Assembly: GCA_022605955.1 (NCBI GenBank)
Contig: JAKCOZ010000003.1
Coordinates: forward strand, 53,568,179-53,632,178
Source: Rallus limicola
Taxonomy: Eukaryota; Chordata; Aves; Gruiformes; Rallidae
Direction: 5' to 3'
Length of the DNA stretch: 64,000 nt
The position numbers and the translations under genes were made by a program. The notes under the pieces are model-generated. The model was not told the DNA's origin. It saw only the letters and a program-made list of their open reading frames with translations, and ran no database searches. Positions 27,957-43,000 of the stretch are shown piece by piece (position 1 is the first letter of the stretch; each line of letters starts with the position of its first letter).

Positions 27957-28001
27957 TTATTTCTCCATTTTCTTTTTTAGTGGTCTCTTGAAAAATCCAG
28001 C
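27957..28001 (-). CDS. ITGA1: ITGA1 last coding exon: cytoplasmic tail
   Basis: 45 nt including TAA. Acceptor TTTTCTGCAG. Encodes [14 protein letters not shown] and stop. GFFKR is the integrin alpha membrane-proximal clasp that contacts the beta subunit. The basic tail is the same as in mammalian alpha-1 except Ala for Ile before GFFKR. Confidence 0.98.
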   Translation of the reverse strand, partial: AGFFKRPLKKKMEK

Positions 28002-31000
28002 CTGCAGAAAAGAAAAGAAAGTGACTAAGAAGTGCTCAAAGCATACAACTCATATTGGTACACTGATGTGCTGTTACTACTATTTTAATGCTGTCTTTAC
28101 AGTAAAGTGTCATCTAGTATTTTAGCACTGAAGTACAACATCGTTTTCCCTGGAACAGAAAAACTAGAGACATGGCATGAAAGCAGACAAAAGGGGTACA
28201 GTTAATATATAGTGACTGATTGCTGAATCATTGTTATGCTCGCATAATGTCAACGGCTAAACAGTTTATTGAATAAACACTGCTTTCTTTTCTACTTGTC
28301 AAATATTGCAAGAGATTATGCATGTTCAACTTTATAAACAGAAACATTGTAAGGGAAGCATTTACTAAATGTTTAGCTTGCAGAAGAGTGCCCACTTGTG
28401 GCAACACACCACAGGCTTAGCATCTCTCTCACAAAGCCTGGTTATCAATGGTCACAGTAAAAGCTAGTAAAAAAAAAACCAAAAAAAACCCCACCCACCA
28501 AAAAACCCAACACTTTAATAACCAGTTAATAGTAATAAGATCCCTTTTTGGCTTTCTTTTCAAAAAATTACCGGAAGTACAGGTTTCAATTGGTTAGCAT
28601 TGCATGTCACATATCAGAAAAATTTACTGTTATTTGTTATCATGTCATGTCAACAGGAAAATTTAAGATCAGTGTCTGCATGGTTCTAGATATCAGAACA
28701 GAGAATTTAAGCATATTTGTTTATTTTCATGAGGACAAGGATGTGCAGCTTACCTTCCACAAAGCAAATATAAGCAGTGCAAGAATCAAGAGTCCTGCGA
28801 AGATGCTCAGGAGGATAACCCATAATGGAACTGTACCTGGTGGGAGCTCTTTGGAAATCTTAATCATGGTCTGCAAAGGGTTCAGAAAGTAAGTAATAAA
28901 TAAGTTGTCCTTCTAAAATATCAGCAGAGCAATATGATTTTTATCAGTAGGTGGTTATTTTCCAGGCTATTACTTCATTCTAACTACAGGAATTTGTAGT
29001 GGGGGCTTGAGAAAAAAATCTCCAACACGAAGCCCTATTATTTTCCCACTACTTTACACTTTCTAAGTGTATTGATTTAACGAGGGTCAGTCTTGCTATA
29101 AGTCAGTAGTCACTGCAATAAAGGATATAGGACCAAATGTGTGAGTAGTTGAAGTGTATGTCAGAGAGTTTCATTAGAGTATTTTCACTCAAGGCTGCCT
29201 CCCTGAAAGGGATTAACAAGCTTCCAAGCCAATTAAATGAAATAAGTGTAAAAGACTGTGTAGGATTTAATTTGATTGAAAACTAGGCATATCTGGTGTA
29301 AATTAAACTGAAATAAAGAATATTTACATTTAAATTAATGTGACCATGCAGTTAATTTAACTTAAGAATTTATTAGAGACATAACTTTATAGTTCAAAAA
29401 AGCACTGGAGAGTTAAACAATAAATATTAAATTTGAAATTATGTCTTACAAAAAAGGTAATTCTGAAATTCCTTAGTTTGTGAAGGCAGCTCTCAGTATC
29501 TGCAAGCCTCTCAGCTGCGTTTTGTCTCCTGAATTGAATTTTAAGCTATCACTTAAAGAAACACCTGAATACAATACCAGCTTATAGATGACCTATGATG
29601 TTTGTATTTCCAGATATATTTTGCACAAAATGTAATTCATATTACTTTTGCTATAAATTTTTGTGAATATTATAACATATAGTAAGACTTTTGCTCAAAA
29701 ATGTACATTGTAGTAAAGAATCCCCTGCATATACAAGTTATCACAGAAAAGCAATGTGTTAACCACTATGAAGATCTTGGAAAAAAGAGTATTAAAGGGT
29801 AAATAAATCTAACAAAAGTAAAGGCTTTTCTTTTTATGTCTCACATCAGTACTATAATGCCATATACTTTCTTATCTAAAAAAAATGACAGGGAAAGATA
29901 GAAGATCTTGTTTCAAATAGACATTCTCATAAAATTTGAAAAAAATAATAAAGAGATAAGAAAATACAATGTACAAATTAAAATAGCTTCTAAATGATCT
30001 AGGACAATTTTAAAAATACTATTGATTCCTTTAAAGAATTTTAATTATGCTTTTAATTTTCATTGATGCAGAAAGCATTTCTATTGCAGCAGGCAGAAAT
30101 ACTTCATATAGTACTTACTGTCACCCAGGCGCAGAACCTGATGTTTCTACTGTATCATGAAATTACTTTTACTTAGAGTAGGATAATTAATACATTGCAG
30201 CAGGTAACAATCAGTTCACTAGTAATAAAATTAAGCATTCAGTGGCACAATAAATTGTATGGAGAGTAAATGCACAAATTGCTGTGTTCTTACCTCCAGT
30301 TTTTGATTGTCATTTCTCAGAATCAGTGATGAGTTCTCACTCCTAAGCAATGCTTTTGCAACAAGGGTTAAGCTGTGAATACTTGCCTGGAAGAAGACAG
30401 AAATGGCTATGGTTTAGATATTTTGAAGTAAAAAGTTCCGTAGAAATGAGAAGGGTGAAAGCAAAACTTGATGCTGATGTTTTAGGAGATGCTGAAAAAT
30501 ATAGAAGTCATTTAAGCTGCCCACATGTGTCAACTTCAGCACATATATCACTATTTCCAAGAGAGCAGTAGAGCTTTCAACAAGTAGAGAGTGGAGATTT
30601 TGAAGAAATATTAATAAATCATGGAACACTACTTGAGTCACAAGAACAAATTTGGGTTTTCTAAAATTCTGCTGTACCTCCCTTCCTGTCCTGTTATTTT
30701 CCAGAGAGAAACAAAGACACAAAACAGGAACTCAGTATCAGAAATCTACCAGCTGATCAAAATGGACAATGGCCTGGTGATTCTTGTAACCATCGGATAA
30801 CATGAGGTGTGATCTGAGGTGGACTCTCTCTCCTCTACTCTTTTTAATCAAAAAATCCTTTATAGACTTAAGAAATCTTTCCAAATTAAAAATTGTATGC
30901 TTCAATGTACCCCTCCTTACATCTGTTGAATTAGAATTTGCGGATGCATACATAAGTATTAAAAAATAGGACGATCCATAAAGAGAAAGTAAGGGATATC

Positions 31001-34000
31001 TTCTTACCATATTCTGAAATTCCTGCTAGGTTCTAAATACTTACTTTAAGGACAATTAAATGCATGTAACTTAGTTTTGAGGAAATTTTAAAATAGCAAG
31101 GGAAACAGTATCAAGTGCTGGGGGAGACTGTGTGGAGACTTTAAAAGAAATAAAGGAATAATTTTAATAGACTTTAGAAACATTGGCTTAAAGTTCTAAA
31201 ACCCAAGATTATTCTGTATACAAATAGGATTTACTTACTTTTATGATGGTAGGTTTCCATACTCTTAATGAAACATTCACTTGATATATGTCAGATGGAA
31301 CCAGGGCACAGTTAATGGATGCACAGCTGTATGTATCGCAGTCCTGTTCAAAACACACCAGCATGAATTAATAATGGGAAGAGACTTTTTACATTACTAA
31401 AACAAGAACATGTAAACTATTATATGTATGGATCACATACTTGCTATGACACCAGCACTAAACTGGCATTAATTACTGGGGCTTTTAGTGTAAAAAATGA
31501 CACTACAGTATCTAAAATAAGTTGAGAAATTCATGCTGTGGTAGAACAGACTCAGTTTTTGCAGGGTCTCTTGGCCCCGAGGAAGCTCTGTTACTGTCAG
31601 CACACAGCAAAAGGCACCGGCAGAGCTCCTGAAGGAGGCACAGCCTGTAACAGTATGTGTTTTCTGCCAACACAGCTAAGGCTTCTCTGCAGTGCTCCTT
31701 CATCCTATCACATTGTGGGACACCTGAACTTTTCAAGCAGGGCAGGATGCATGTGTAAACGTTTAGGTGTCTTTACTTCCCAGTATCATTTAGTAGCTGG
31801 GAGGACATAAGAATTACGTCCAACACTTTGGAAACATGTGATTAGCTGAGACCTAGGACTATGGTAAGCAAGGAAAAGTAATCTTCCTGTGATGTGGTTT
31901 CATTTGCACCAGAAAGTCAACTTTCACCTCTATGCTGAGGAGATTCTGTGTCCATTTACTTCTTGACATGACAACATAACTTTAGCAGCAAAATTATTTT
32001 GCAACTCTTCCATCTAAATATGAGAGGCTAATCCTTTCCAAATGGGATTATCAATTATGTTTTAACAAGTTGCACTGAAAATCTATCAGATCACAGCGCT
32101 AGCATATTAAAGTATTTTCAATCAGATGTCTAAAAAAGTTTCAGGTAAAGGTGAAGCTTTTAAACTATTAATATTTATTAGTTACAACCAGAGTATAGCA
32201 GGTGAAGATTTACTCAGGTGTCAAATGTGCTACCATTATTTACACAATTTCTAAATATAAAAAAAAAAAAAAAAAAAAAATCCAACACCCCAAATTAAGT
32301 TCCACATACACTTCTGTAGCCAAATAAAAACTGGAGCTAATCTACATAAAGATGGCTTCTCAGGCTATTAAGTCAAAGTGATTTTCTATAGGATACATTT
32401 TGAGAAAAGCTATTTATTGCAGGAGTACTTAGCTCACAGTTAGTATCTTGGATGAATATATATATTACATTGAGGCTTACCATAATTGTATCCTTTGTAG
32501 GTTCTTTTATTTTTGACAACACAAATGGTTTCCCAGCGTTGATCTTTAAGGGATCTACAGGGTAACTAGTTTGGCAGATCACGTTCTGTTATCAGAAATA
32601 CAAATGTTATTTTATTGTCTGAATATCCAATCCATTAAAATATTTAATAACATTATTTACTAACCACTAAATGCAATGAAACTGCATATTGCAAGAGGAA
32701 ATTCAGGTGGTGTAGGTAGTGAAGTATCATTATTCAAACAACAAATGAACTTTTTATGAGGTAATTTAACCCAAATTCATATTTAAATTAATCATAAAAA
32801 TAATACAACTTCCTAGCTTACTTGGGAATGTGACAATGCAGTAAGGTAGAGAAGAGTGTTCTTCACTGCTGTTACATTGGGAAATAAGATCTGCAGTGTG
32901 AGATTTGGCATTGGAAAGTGTTCACCTTTTTCAATCTATAAAAAAAAAATATTTTGATTAGTACTTTCCTTATTTTGTTGGTATTTCACTGTGAGAACTT
33001 TTTCATTTCCTATGTTTTTTCTTTCTGTGTTTTATTTTTTACATTTCCACAGTTAGTTATGCTTTACTTTTTCCCCAAGAACAGCTTGTTGTAGCAGACA
33101 CATTCTTCTATGATCTTTGCTATACATATCTCTATTGAAGGAAATAAAGTGAACAGGATGAAAGGGGCCATTTTGACAAAAGTTCCTTCTTGTTATCTTG
33201 TTTACTGCATCCTCTTATCATCTGGAAATCCTATCTGAGATAATTTAATTTGAATTTCTACTCTTCTCTGGTGAGATCCCACCTAGAGTACTGCATCTAA
33301 CTCTGGGGTTCTGTCCTGGGTTTGGCTGGGATAGAGTTAGTTTTCTTTCTAGCAGCTGGTGTAGTGCTGTGTTTGGAGGTTGGGATGACAGCAGAGCTGA
33401 CAACACATGGATGGTTTTAGCTGTTCCCAAGCGGTCAGGGGCTATTCAGCTTCTCATGCTGCCCTGCTAGGGAAAAGGTGAGGGCACCCATGGAGCTGGG
33501 AAGGGATGCAGCTAGCATGGTGATGACCCAACCTAACCAAAGGGGCTATTCTGTACCAGTGATGTGCTCAGCATAAAGGGGGGCTAGTGGGAGAGGAGTG
33601 CATGGCTCCAGGACACACAGTTTGGGGACAGCCCAGCTTTGGGATGACTCTGAGCTCTGTGGTCTGAGTTGTGCAGTTCTGTGGTTCGCTAAGAAACTGC
33701 ACTGTGTTTCATCAGTTTTGTATATTTTGCTGTAAAGTCCTGTTATTGTTATTTCTCCCTCCATTTTCTGTACCAGTAAATTGTCCTTGTCACAACCCAT
33801 GAGGTTTGCTTTTTGGTGTTCTTTTCCCTCCCCTTCCTCCCTCCCTTTAGAGAGCAGCTGCATGGTGACCAGCTCCCAGCTGGGGCAAAACCGTGACAAG
33901 TACTCAAGACAAGACGGACATGGACATTTTGGAATGGGTCCTGAGAAGGGCCATGAGTATGATCAGAGGACTGGAGCATCTCTCCTATGATGACAGGCTG

Positions 34001-37000
34001 AGAAAACTTGGGCTTGTTCAGCCTGCAGAAGGCTCAGGGGAGACCTTATAATGGCCTTCCAGATCCTGAAGGAGACCTACAGGAAAGCTGGGAAGGACTG
34101 TTTGTAAGGGCATGTAGCTATAGGATGAGGGGCAATGGTTTTAAACTAAAGCAGAGTAGGTTTAGATGAGACATTAGGAAGAGATTTTTTTCTATGAGGG
34201 TGGTGAGACACTGGAACCAGTTGCCCAGAGCAGTGGTGGAGGCCCCATCTCTGGAGACACTCAAGGTCAGGCTTGATGAAGTAAGCTGTTCTAGTGAAGA
34301 TGTCCCTGGTTACTGCAGAGGGCTGGACTAGATGACCTTTAAAAGTCCCAACCAAACACATTCTATGAAATTTTAAATAAAGCCCCCAAAGTGCTTTAAC
34401 ATGGGAGAGGAGCCACTGTACCAGTGGTGGCTCCTGCTGGTTCCTCCTCAGGTGTGCTGAGGCAACAGCTCTTCTGTTCACTGGCTCCTTTCCCATTTTC
34501 CCTGAGATCATAACAGGGAAGATCTGTAAGCTGCTGCTCCTTTTGAACAGGTCTGCTGTGGCAAAAGATGAAGAAAACACCTAGGTAGAATGGCTTGGGC
34601 CGGGGGGGGATTGGTGATCCTGTCTCTGAAGAGGACATGCTTAATAAATAGCCAAAACCCTGTATAACTTCTTTCTTCTGGCTACTCATTTTTGATAAGC
34701 TGCTTGCAGGGATGATTTCTGCTAATTAGATCATAAATGGTGCACTCTGCAGGGCACCAACTTTTACATTTAGAAAGCAAAGGCTTTAAAACGAGACTAA
34801 AAGTGTCTTAAACATCCTCAACATCTTCAAAATTATTGCATTTGAACTTTTGGACTAAAAAAAGTAGCTAAATAAAACACTGTAGTGGGCTAAAATACAG
34901 GGGGAAAATCTCTTTGTCATTACTATTGCTATTTAGTGAGAGAATTTTCCATGGCCCATTTTTTAGAGACAGAAGTTGATTCAGACATGGTTATCCTTTG
35001 GTTATGGGACCCTTATTCAGCTTTGGATTTGACACTGCTAAACAAGGATGCTCTCAAGATAACAAAAGTCAGTCCTACTGCAACTGAGGCTGGACTTCTA
35101 GTCTATTAAAAATCTTTTCCAAGTGATTTTAGTTAGCAGTATTCATTCCAGTAGGAAGACAACATTCTCAGAGCATGGCATTTGCCCTTCTCAAAGCTGA
35201 CTGGACTTTGGAAATATGTGATCTAAACTGCCATGAACATAGGTCAAGTTCTTATTTACTAGGGCATGGTCTCTTTTTCCTGCTGAGAGAAGCAGCAATA
35301 AACCCCACCAGAACTACTCTGCAGGATTGAACCACTCTGAGAACCTCTGACTTAAACTATCCTGAGGCAAGCAAGAAAAATGTTAACAATAAAATACTCA
35401 TGTAGGAGGTTTAACATATTTCATAGCTGCTATTTAAGTAACAGCACATGAAGCAATTCAAACATCATCATCATCATCATCATCATAGATTAAGCCAGTA
35501 CCTGTATCATACAGTTTTGTTTCTTACCCTATAATGTAGAGTAACTTCATCCCCAATCTGCTCTGTTGTGTTAATAGCAGTAGGGACAGTATCATTTGCT
35601 GCAATTATAACATGATGCTCTTTGAAAACACTGTGGATTAAAAAACAAAACCCCCAATGAGCACAAAACTTCATAAAAACTCCAGTAGTCTATAATTTAT
35701 TTTCATTATTTCATCAGTTTTGCAACTAGAAGTGCACTGCTACTTCCACTGAAGTTCAACTCATCCATTTTCTGAGTAGTACTGACTTTTAATTATGTGC
35801 ATTTTAAATACTTGTTCAAATAAAACTACAAAATAAGCAAATATTGTTCACAAAAACAGCTAATCAGGCAGGGCCTTATTGTGCTGTTCTAGCTGTGTGG
35901 TCCCTTACCCTGACTATGGCCATGTGAAACAAACAGGTTCCCATAAAAGACAGAACCAAGTAAAAATAGAATAAAATCAGTATGTTTTAAATTCAACTTT
36001 ATTCCCTATTGAACAAAAAGAGGCTTGATTTGAGTCATGAAATGCATACAAAAGAAATTTGACTTAATTATTTACACCTTCACCCCATGCAATGCAGACT
36101 ACTGATAATATTTATAATGGTTTTCAGGGATGGAATTTAACCAAATTCACGCTATTTCTGAAAATAAAGTATACTACAAGACCCACATTAAAGTTTATGA
36201 CTGAACTGATAAAAAACAACCTCCTGAGAATCTAAAATCTAGGCTGTTTTTTGAAGCTGGAGATCAAACTCTACACCATGCAGTGTTAGAGTGATACAAA
36301 CTCATGGCCATCAGGAAGCAGGAAGTATTTGCTTTCTAACATACCTGGAGCACTTTTGAATGAATAGAGCAAAGCACAAGAATTTACAAAAGCTGCTGTT
36401 GTACTTGCAAACTTGCAGATCAAATTTAAGTAGATAAAATGGAGATACAGCAAAATTAGAGCAGTAACTTCCCCATTGTTTCTTGTAACTGCTCTTTTCA
36501 GTGAAGCTTATGCTTCCTGTTCATAATCTGAGCAGCTGCTATCTGTAGGTACTGAGCACAGCTGAACAACAAAGCAAAACTGTATTCTCTTTGAAAACCT
36601 GCTATTTACTGTGCTAGCAAATAAAAGGTATAGTGAAGCATCAATACCTTACAAATATTAATCCTACTTCATATTTTACTGGAATGGTAACATGTCCTCT
36701 GTTGTCATGCAAGGTCTCAGGGGGTTCTTCACTGTCACTAAAATACAACAACATATGTCACTCAGATCAGACAGTGCAGATGCAACACAACTACTAGGTG
36801 GAAAGGGATCTTTGGAAACCAAAACACCTACAGCTCTGGGTATGAAAGCACACTAATCATTTACAGTTAATTACTAACTCCTAAAAATAAATTCAAAAGA
36901 CTATATCCAGTAACTAAAATGTCAAGTCCTAGCTCAAAGACACATCTTTGCTAAAATTACAGACTGCACTTGACTAAATGAAAATCGACCAAGTAAGGGT

Positions 37001-40000
37001 CCCAACTCTCACTCCATCCCTGGATTTAGCAGGGACAGCAAAAACTGAGGGGAAGTACATTCCTTTATCATGGACAACTTCTGCATTGATCTTGCTTTTT
37101 TGAAGGCTTTTTGTTTAGCATACTGTCATTCATGTTAAAGTATGCAGTAATTTTGTAAGAGAAGGAATCTTTTCTGAAGGTAAAACTACTGGAAATTATG
37201 ACTCACTTTTGACTCTCAGGTTCTAGATACAAACAGCTATTTATTTAATCCACTCTTTTTGCTGCTGGAATGAGTACCTTTGTTAAGCTGCCAGCTCTGC
37301 AGATTATTTAAACGCTTCTGAGTTCAGAAGAGTCATCATTGTTTTACTACAAAACACAAAGCTGTAGAGCTTTCTAAGAAAAATAAATAAATCAGAAGGG
37401 AAACAAGTGATCATTGCAACTAACCTTGTTGCATACACATGAACAGTAGCATTTTCCAGGAGATAGGATGCATTGAATTGGAATGATATTTTGAAGGAAA
37501 TCTGTTTGGAGAAATACATTACACTTTTTAAAAGGAAAAACCAAAACTAAACCCCAGAAGAAATAAAAGCATGATAATAAAGTGAGATCCGATGAAAAAT
37601 GAGCATTTTTTGGTTACTTTTTCAATACGGAATCCTTACTCACATTTTAACAGTTTTCTATGACTCTATCCACTTTTCTGAACCTATCACACCAAGAAGA
37701 AAATCTAATAATTACCACTTAATAAACAGAAGACTCAAATTTTCAGGATTGAGAAGCCTCAGTAAAGCTTAGTAGGTATTACATCAGGTAGAAATGCATA
37801 GCTCAGTAATTCTTAATAGAAACCAGCTGGTCTTGTGAGTAACTTAACAAACTTTTTTTTTTTTTTTTTTGAGGAAGAAGCGAAGCTTCAAAGCCTCACA
37901 ACTGCAGTAGAGACAATAGCAGAGTCTATAGAAGGCTGCTGGATTCTCACTTAATATAGAGTAAAACCCTGGAATACTGAACAGAAATTTTTACAATGTA
38001 AATAAATGACTATTAGATCTCACAAAAATTCCCTACTCATTGCAACTAGGGCAAATCTACCACAGTTTGGCACTCCATAAAATTTGTGAAAATGTTCCTC
38101 TTCTTTTCCTAACACAGATGATTTTTTAGATGAAGAAAAAAAGAAAATGTTTTACTATTTGTTACTCTATAGAATTTTCAGATCAGAGTTTTATTTTTCC
38201 TTGAATCTGTAGAAATCTTTATTACAAAGTGATCCAGAAAATATTTTCTTTGCTATTTTTTTGTATTTAAAAAAAAAAAAAGATCCAGGAAGAGGTTTTT
38301 AAAAAAATAATGTATTAGTGATACTTATCAGTGAGCCAGAGATTAATTGATTTGTTAATGCAAATTTTTTTGAGTATGACATTTCTAAATGGATCCTCCC
38401 TCTGTTATGCATCTGCAATGCAGACCTGATATGACAGAGGAACAGAGAAGAAACTGCCAGAAAGACAGTTGGTCTCATTTGCATGCAATTTGACATTTCT
38501 CAATTCGATATCAGAACTATTTAAGTGAAGATTAGATTGATATTTTCAAAGGCTTAGTTTAGCTAAAGCTCCTTCTCTACTCCAGCAGGAGATGCAGAGT
38601 TATCACTGGAGCTGTTCAAGCTGGAGCTTGATTTTAAGTGGACTGCTTTCTGGAAAGGCCTCTCACTCCTCACTTGATGCCTGGCTTTGGCAGATTCAGG
38701 TTAGCATTCCACATACCACCTTATTCTCTTCTCAACCAAATGACTGAGTTTTATATACAAAATAACTAAAGTCATAGCTATAACTGTGGAAAGCCACAGC
38801 GTCTGATATCTTATCAGTATATCCTAACCGATACCCTATACAGCTGCAGACAGACCCGTCTGGCTGGGCATGCAACTTTCCTTCTGAGTGTCAAGGATGA
38901 CAAGATGTACCTACTACCTTCTCATATACTACAGTTCACTTCCCAGGTACTGAAAATCTGATGTTTTCCTATCTGTCTTAGTGCAGTTCATGTCAAGGAC
39001 AGCCTGGCACACATGTATGAACATAAAAGAAAAGAAATTCAGAGGTGATAGGAACTGTCCTAGCTTTAGAACAAGAGGGTGACTTTTTACCTCTTCTGCA
39101 GTTTTTAGAAATGGATATCCCACTTTACAGGTGATGTTGTGAGTTGATTCACAGCTATCTTTCTGTATTTCCTAAAGGAAAAAAGGAAGTGAAATCATGA
39201 CCTTGTGCAAACTCTTTAAATCTTGACTAAGCATCAAATGCCCGTTGAACACATATACCATTGCTACTTTTCATCGTCATAACATCATAAGAGTCAAAGC
39301 CTTAACTAAACTGAAGCAAAATAGGAAGCCACAACTTTCACAAAACAAATTCCACCTACGGATATCTACATCCATTAGCAGCCATTATTCCCTTCAGTGA
39401 AAGTGTTTGGAACGTTAGCAATTTTATACGAACTGGACACCACACAAATTAGTTACAGGGTCTAGCTGATCAACATATGTATAAGTACACAGTTTTTACG
39501 TGTAGTTTTTAAAATGTGTTTGTAGAGTGTTTGGCAATGAAAGGAAATTACTGCCATGGGATCATCAACAGTGCTATAGATCCCTGACTATTCATGATGC
39601 ACAACATAATGCTGATAGAAAACAAACTTCTAATGTTCCCCACCTGAAAAGAGGTGAATTTGTAGCATATCTGCCAAGGCGGGCAGAAAAACAGCTACTT
39701 TGGAAATACTGTCTGTTAGGCATTAATCTGCGTTGCCCTACCAAGACAGTGCTTTTTCTATACCTGTGCAAAATCCTACAGGTTTAGGAGCTGTGCTGAC
39801 ACATAGTGAGGCATTTCTGGCTCTACTGATATACAGATGCTTCACAGTGCTGACATTCCTCTAAGATGCAGGCATGTCCAATCTAAATGTGACTGTGAAA
39901 CTTGTGTCTGTAGTTGCCAAAGGCAAGAGTCCGATGAGGTCAAAATAGATACACTCTTTCAGAGGCATAAGAGGACAGCATTCCCAGGAAAGCTCTTCCA

Positions 40001-43000
40001 ATCAACTCAGATGATGCCAGAGCAGTGAAATTCAGACTTAGTAAAAAGGCTTCTTCAGATTTTTCTTGCAATGTAGGTTATGATAAAAGCGATAATCGAA
40101 AAAATTCCTACCTCAATGCCAGCAAAAATAATATTTGGTGAATACTGAACCAAAACTCTGGTATTATAGGCACTGTCTTTTTTGTTCTTCACAGAGAGCT
40201 GGATGGTAAACTTGTCATTGCGTGACTTCACAATGAATGGAGAAGAGCTGTAAAATAAAGTAAGGATGTTGGACATCTTAATCTTTGAATCTGTTTTTAA
40301 CATGAAGAGGAACTTCTTTCAGTGTCCAGGCTATAGGATTTCTGATTTAGAAATTACAGTGCAGCATTATCTTATTAGAATAGAGAATTTAGAATTTACA
40401 TAGACATTTTGTAGAGATATCAAGTGATATAACAAACCCAGTGTAGTTACCTGTCTCCAGCTATGCTTGCTTTTACATTCAGAACAAGATCTGAAATGCA
40501 TTTATTTTTGGCTCCGCAATCTTTCATGAAAGGAATCTGCAACAATAGTATTTTTATTCTCATTTTTATGACATCTATTATTAAAATGAAATATTTGCAT
40601 TTTAATTCATCACTGAATTTATATAACGTCTTCAGTTTGACAATCAAAGAAGTATTTCCTAATATTAACCAGTTAAACATACCAAAATCTTGTTAAATGC
40701 TCAGGTGAAACAAGCTTTCTACTCATTCCTTTCTAAGTGATTCATCCACATTAGAAAAAGGGGCAATAGAAGAAGTATGAAGGATGCCAAAGCGCCATCA
40801 AAGTGTATGACTAACATTCCTCTGCTCTGTCTATGTAAAAAAAATGACAGTAAAATTGTTTGTACTCTCTTCTATCTTCAGCTAACTCAGGACAGCTTTA
40901 AAGCCCAAGTCTTGTTCCCAAGTACACTGAATCAAGCTTTTCATTCCTGAAGACTCATTTAAAGGAAACATCTTCTGATCAGTCTCAACGACCCTCCCTC
41001 TTTAGCCAATTTGTGGACAATACTTTCAGTTCTTAAATGCATTGGTTATTAATACAGAATCTTGCTGACTTACATATTCAGATATTGAATTTGGCAAGTT
41101 GCTATCAAGAACAGGTCCACTCTCTGGATCAGAAAAATTGAACTCCAGCAAAACCTTCACAGAGTCCTGAAAGTCAGGCTTATCCTAGAACATAAATCAA
41201 AATTGCTGTTTTGCACATTCACTTTAATATCTAAGGATGTTAAAAAACCCCACACGTCGCTGAGGTAAAATATTTTTCAGTCACACTGTCGCCATACTTT
41301 CTAGAGAAGCATTTGAATGCTTGCAATTAATGATGAAAAATCTAATGTGCAAGCCAATCCTTATAAATATCTACCGATGTTTTTCTGTAGCTCATCATAA
41401 AAATGTCAGATGGCCTGAGCATATATACTTCATGTCTCAGAACAGTCAAGTTGCAGACTTCCCTTTTAATTGTGCTTACAAGGATCAGTAAGACTAACAG
41501 CAGCAGTTACCACCTTGTGTGAAGTCAAACTGAGGCCTGCTGTTAGGAGATCTATCACAAATTCAAGAAAATTCTGGGCATAATCGATCATTAGTTTTGA
41601 CTTATGATACAACTGTAGAACCATTAAACATTCTAAATGTGACTAACTTGGAGTACACACCTCCATTCACTCAGCACAATCTGGGCAAATTCATACTCAC
41701 GGTTGCCAATTACATTTATGTTTTGCAATGAATAAATCTTCTCTCTCCCAAATGTAATTTGCAAGTTAAAAAAATATATATTAGAAGGAGGAATTGTGCC
41801 AATATGCAAACTAGACTTCCACTTCACATACTCCTGCTGTTTTGAATGCTCCTGAACTACTAACCATCCTAGCTGCTTGGTTCTACTAAATGTGTTGCCC
41901 TCTTTTTTGAGACAAAGAGACAAAGGTGAATAAACTGTACATGCAAATAAATAGTTTTTATCTATATACAAATATATAAATTCTAAGCAGTAAACAAATT
42001 TTATGTACACTTCTTAAGATTAATATTGGATGCCAATGTAGTTGTCCAATATACAATTAACAGAATACATTTGGGTTATTAAAATGTCAACATGAGAAAA
42101 ACACTTTAAATGATTTACTTGCCAACATGTAGAAGTTATGTTTAATACATTCTGACCCTTTGATAGTTATATTTTTTTGCATTTTCCTCTCCTGGCTTTC
42201 TGTGAACAAGCTTCGAGGTATCTGTCTTTGTGAGTCAAGAGTAATCCAATACTGCATACCTGCAAAGGAAGTTGAGGTCAATATTATGAACCAGTTTGCC
42301 TCTACACATTCTTTCTTTCCACCCAGTATCTTAAATACACTTTGAATAGTGAATCTGGAAGAGCTGCATTATATTTCTGGAGAAATAAACAAATGCATAG
42401 TAGTTTTACAGAATAAAAATTCTATTACTTAGTCCTTATCTACTTACTGGATTCAAATATATCGTCCTTTGACTTTAGTCTGGTCTTAAAACAAATTGTG
42501 GCATTTATGCATATTGTTTTTCTTTTCTTTATTTGACAGTTTTGTTGTTGGATATTGATGCTTTTGGGTGTAAATTGCATGGAAACATTTACTTCAGCCA
42601 CATCGCGAGACCTTAACAAAAACACAAAGAGAGAAAGCACCTTGAAAAAAATAGCAGCAACTTTTTTTACCTTAAGAATGAACAAAATGTGCAGCATTCA
42701 ACATTAACGTATGTGATGGTCTACACAAATAATTGAAACTACATTTTGGTGTATAGTTTACTCATACAGCAGAATGTATATTACAAGAGATAATGGTCAC
42801 AGGGTTTCTTCACAGTGCTGTACTTGTTTCAAAACAGATACCAGATGAAAGGAAATGCTTTCAAATGCATTTAAGGAACTCTATACAGCCAGCCCTAATT
42901 TAAAAGGGACTGATGTCCATGACCCAATCCTGCAGGTGTGCACAGATGAACATACACAGAAGCTGGAAGACAGTGTGCCATCTCTTAGTTGTGGGCAGAT

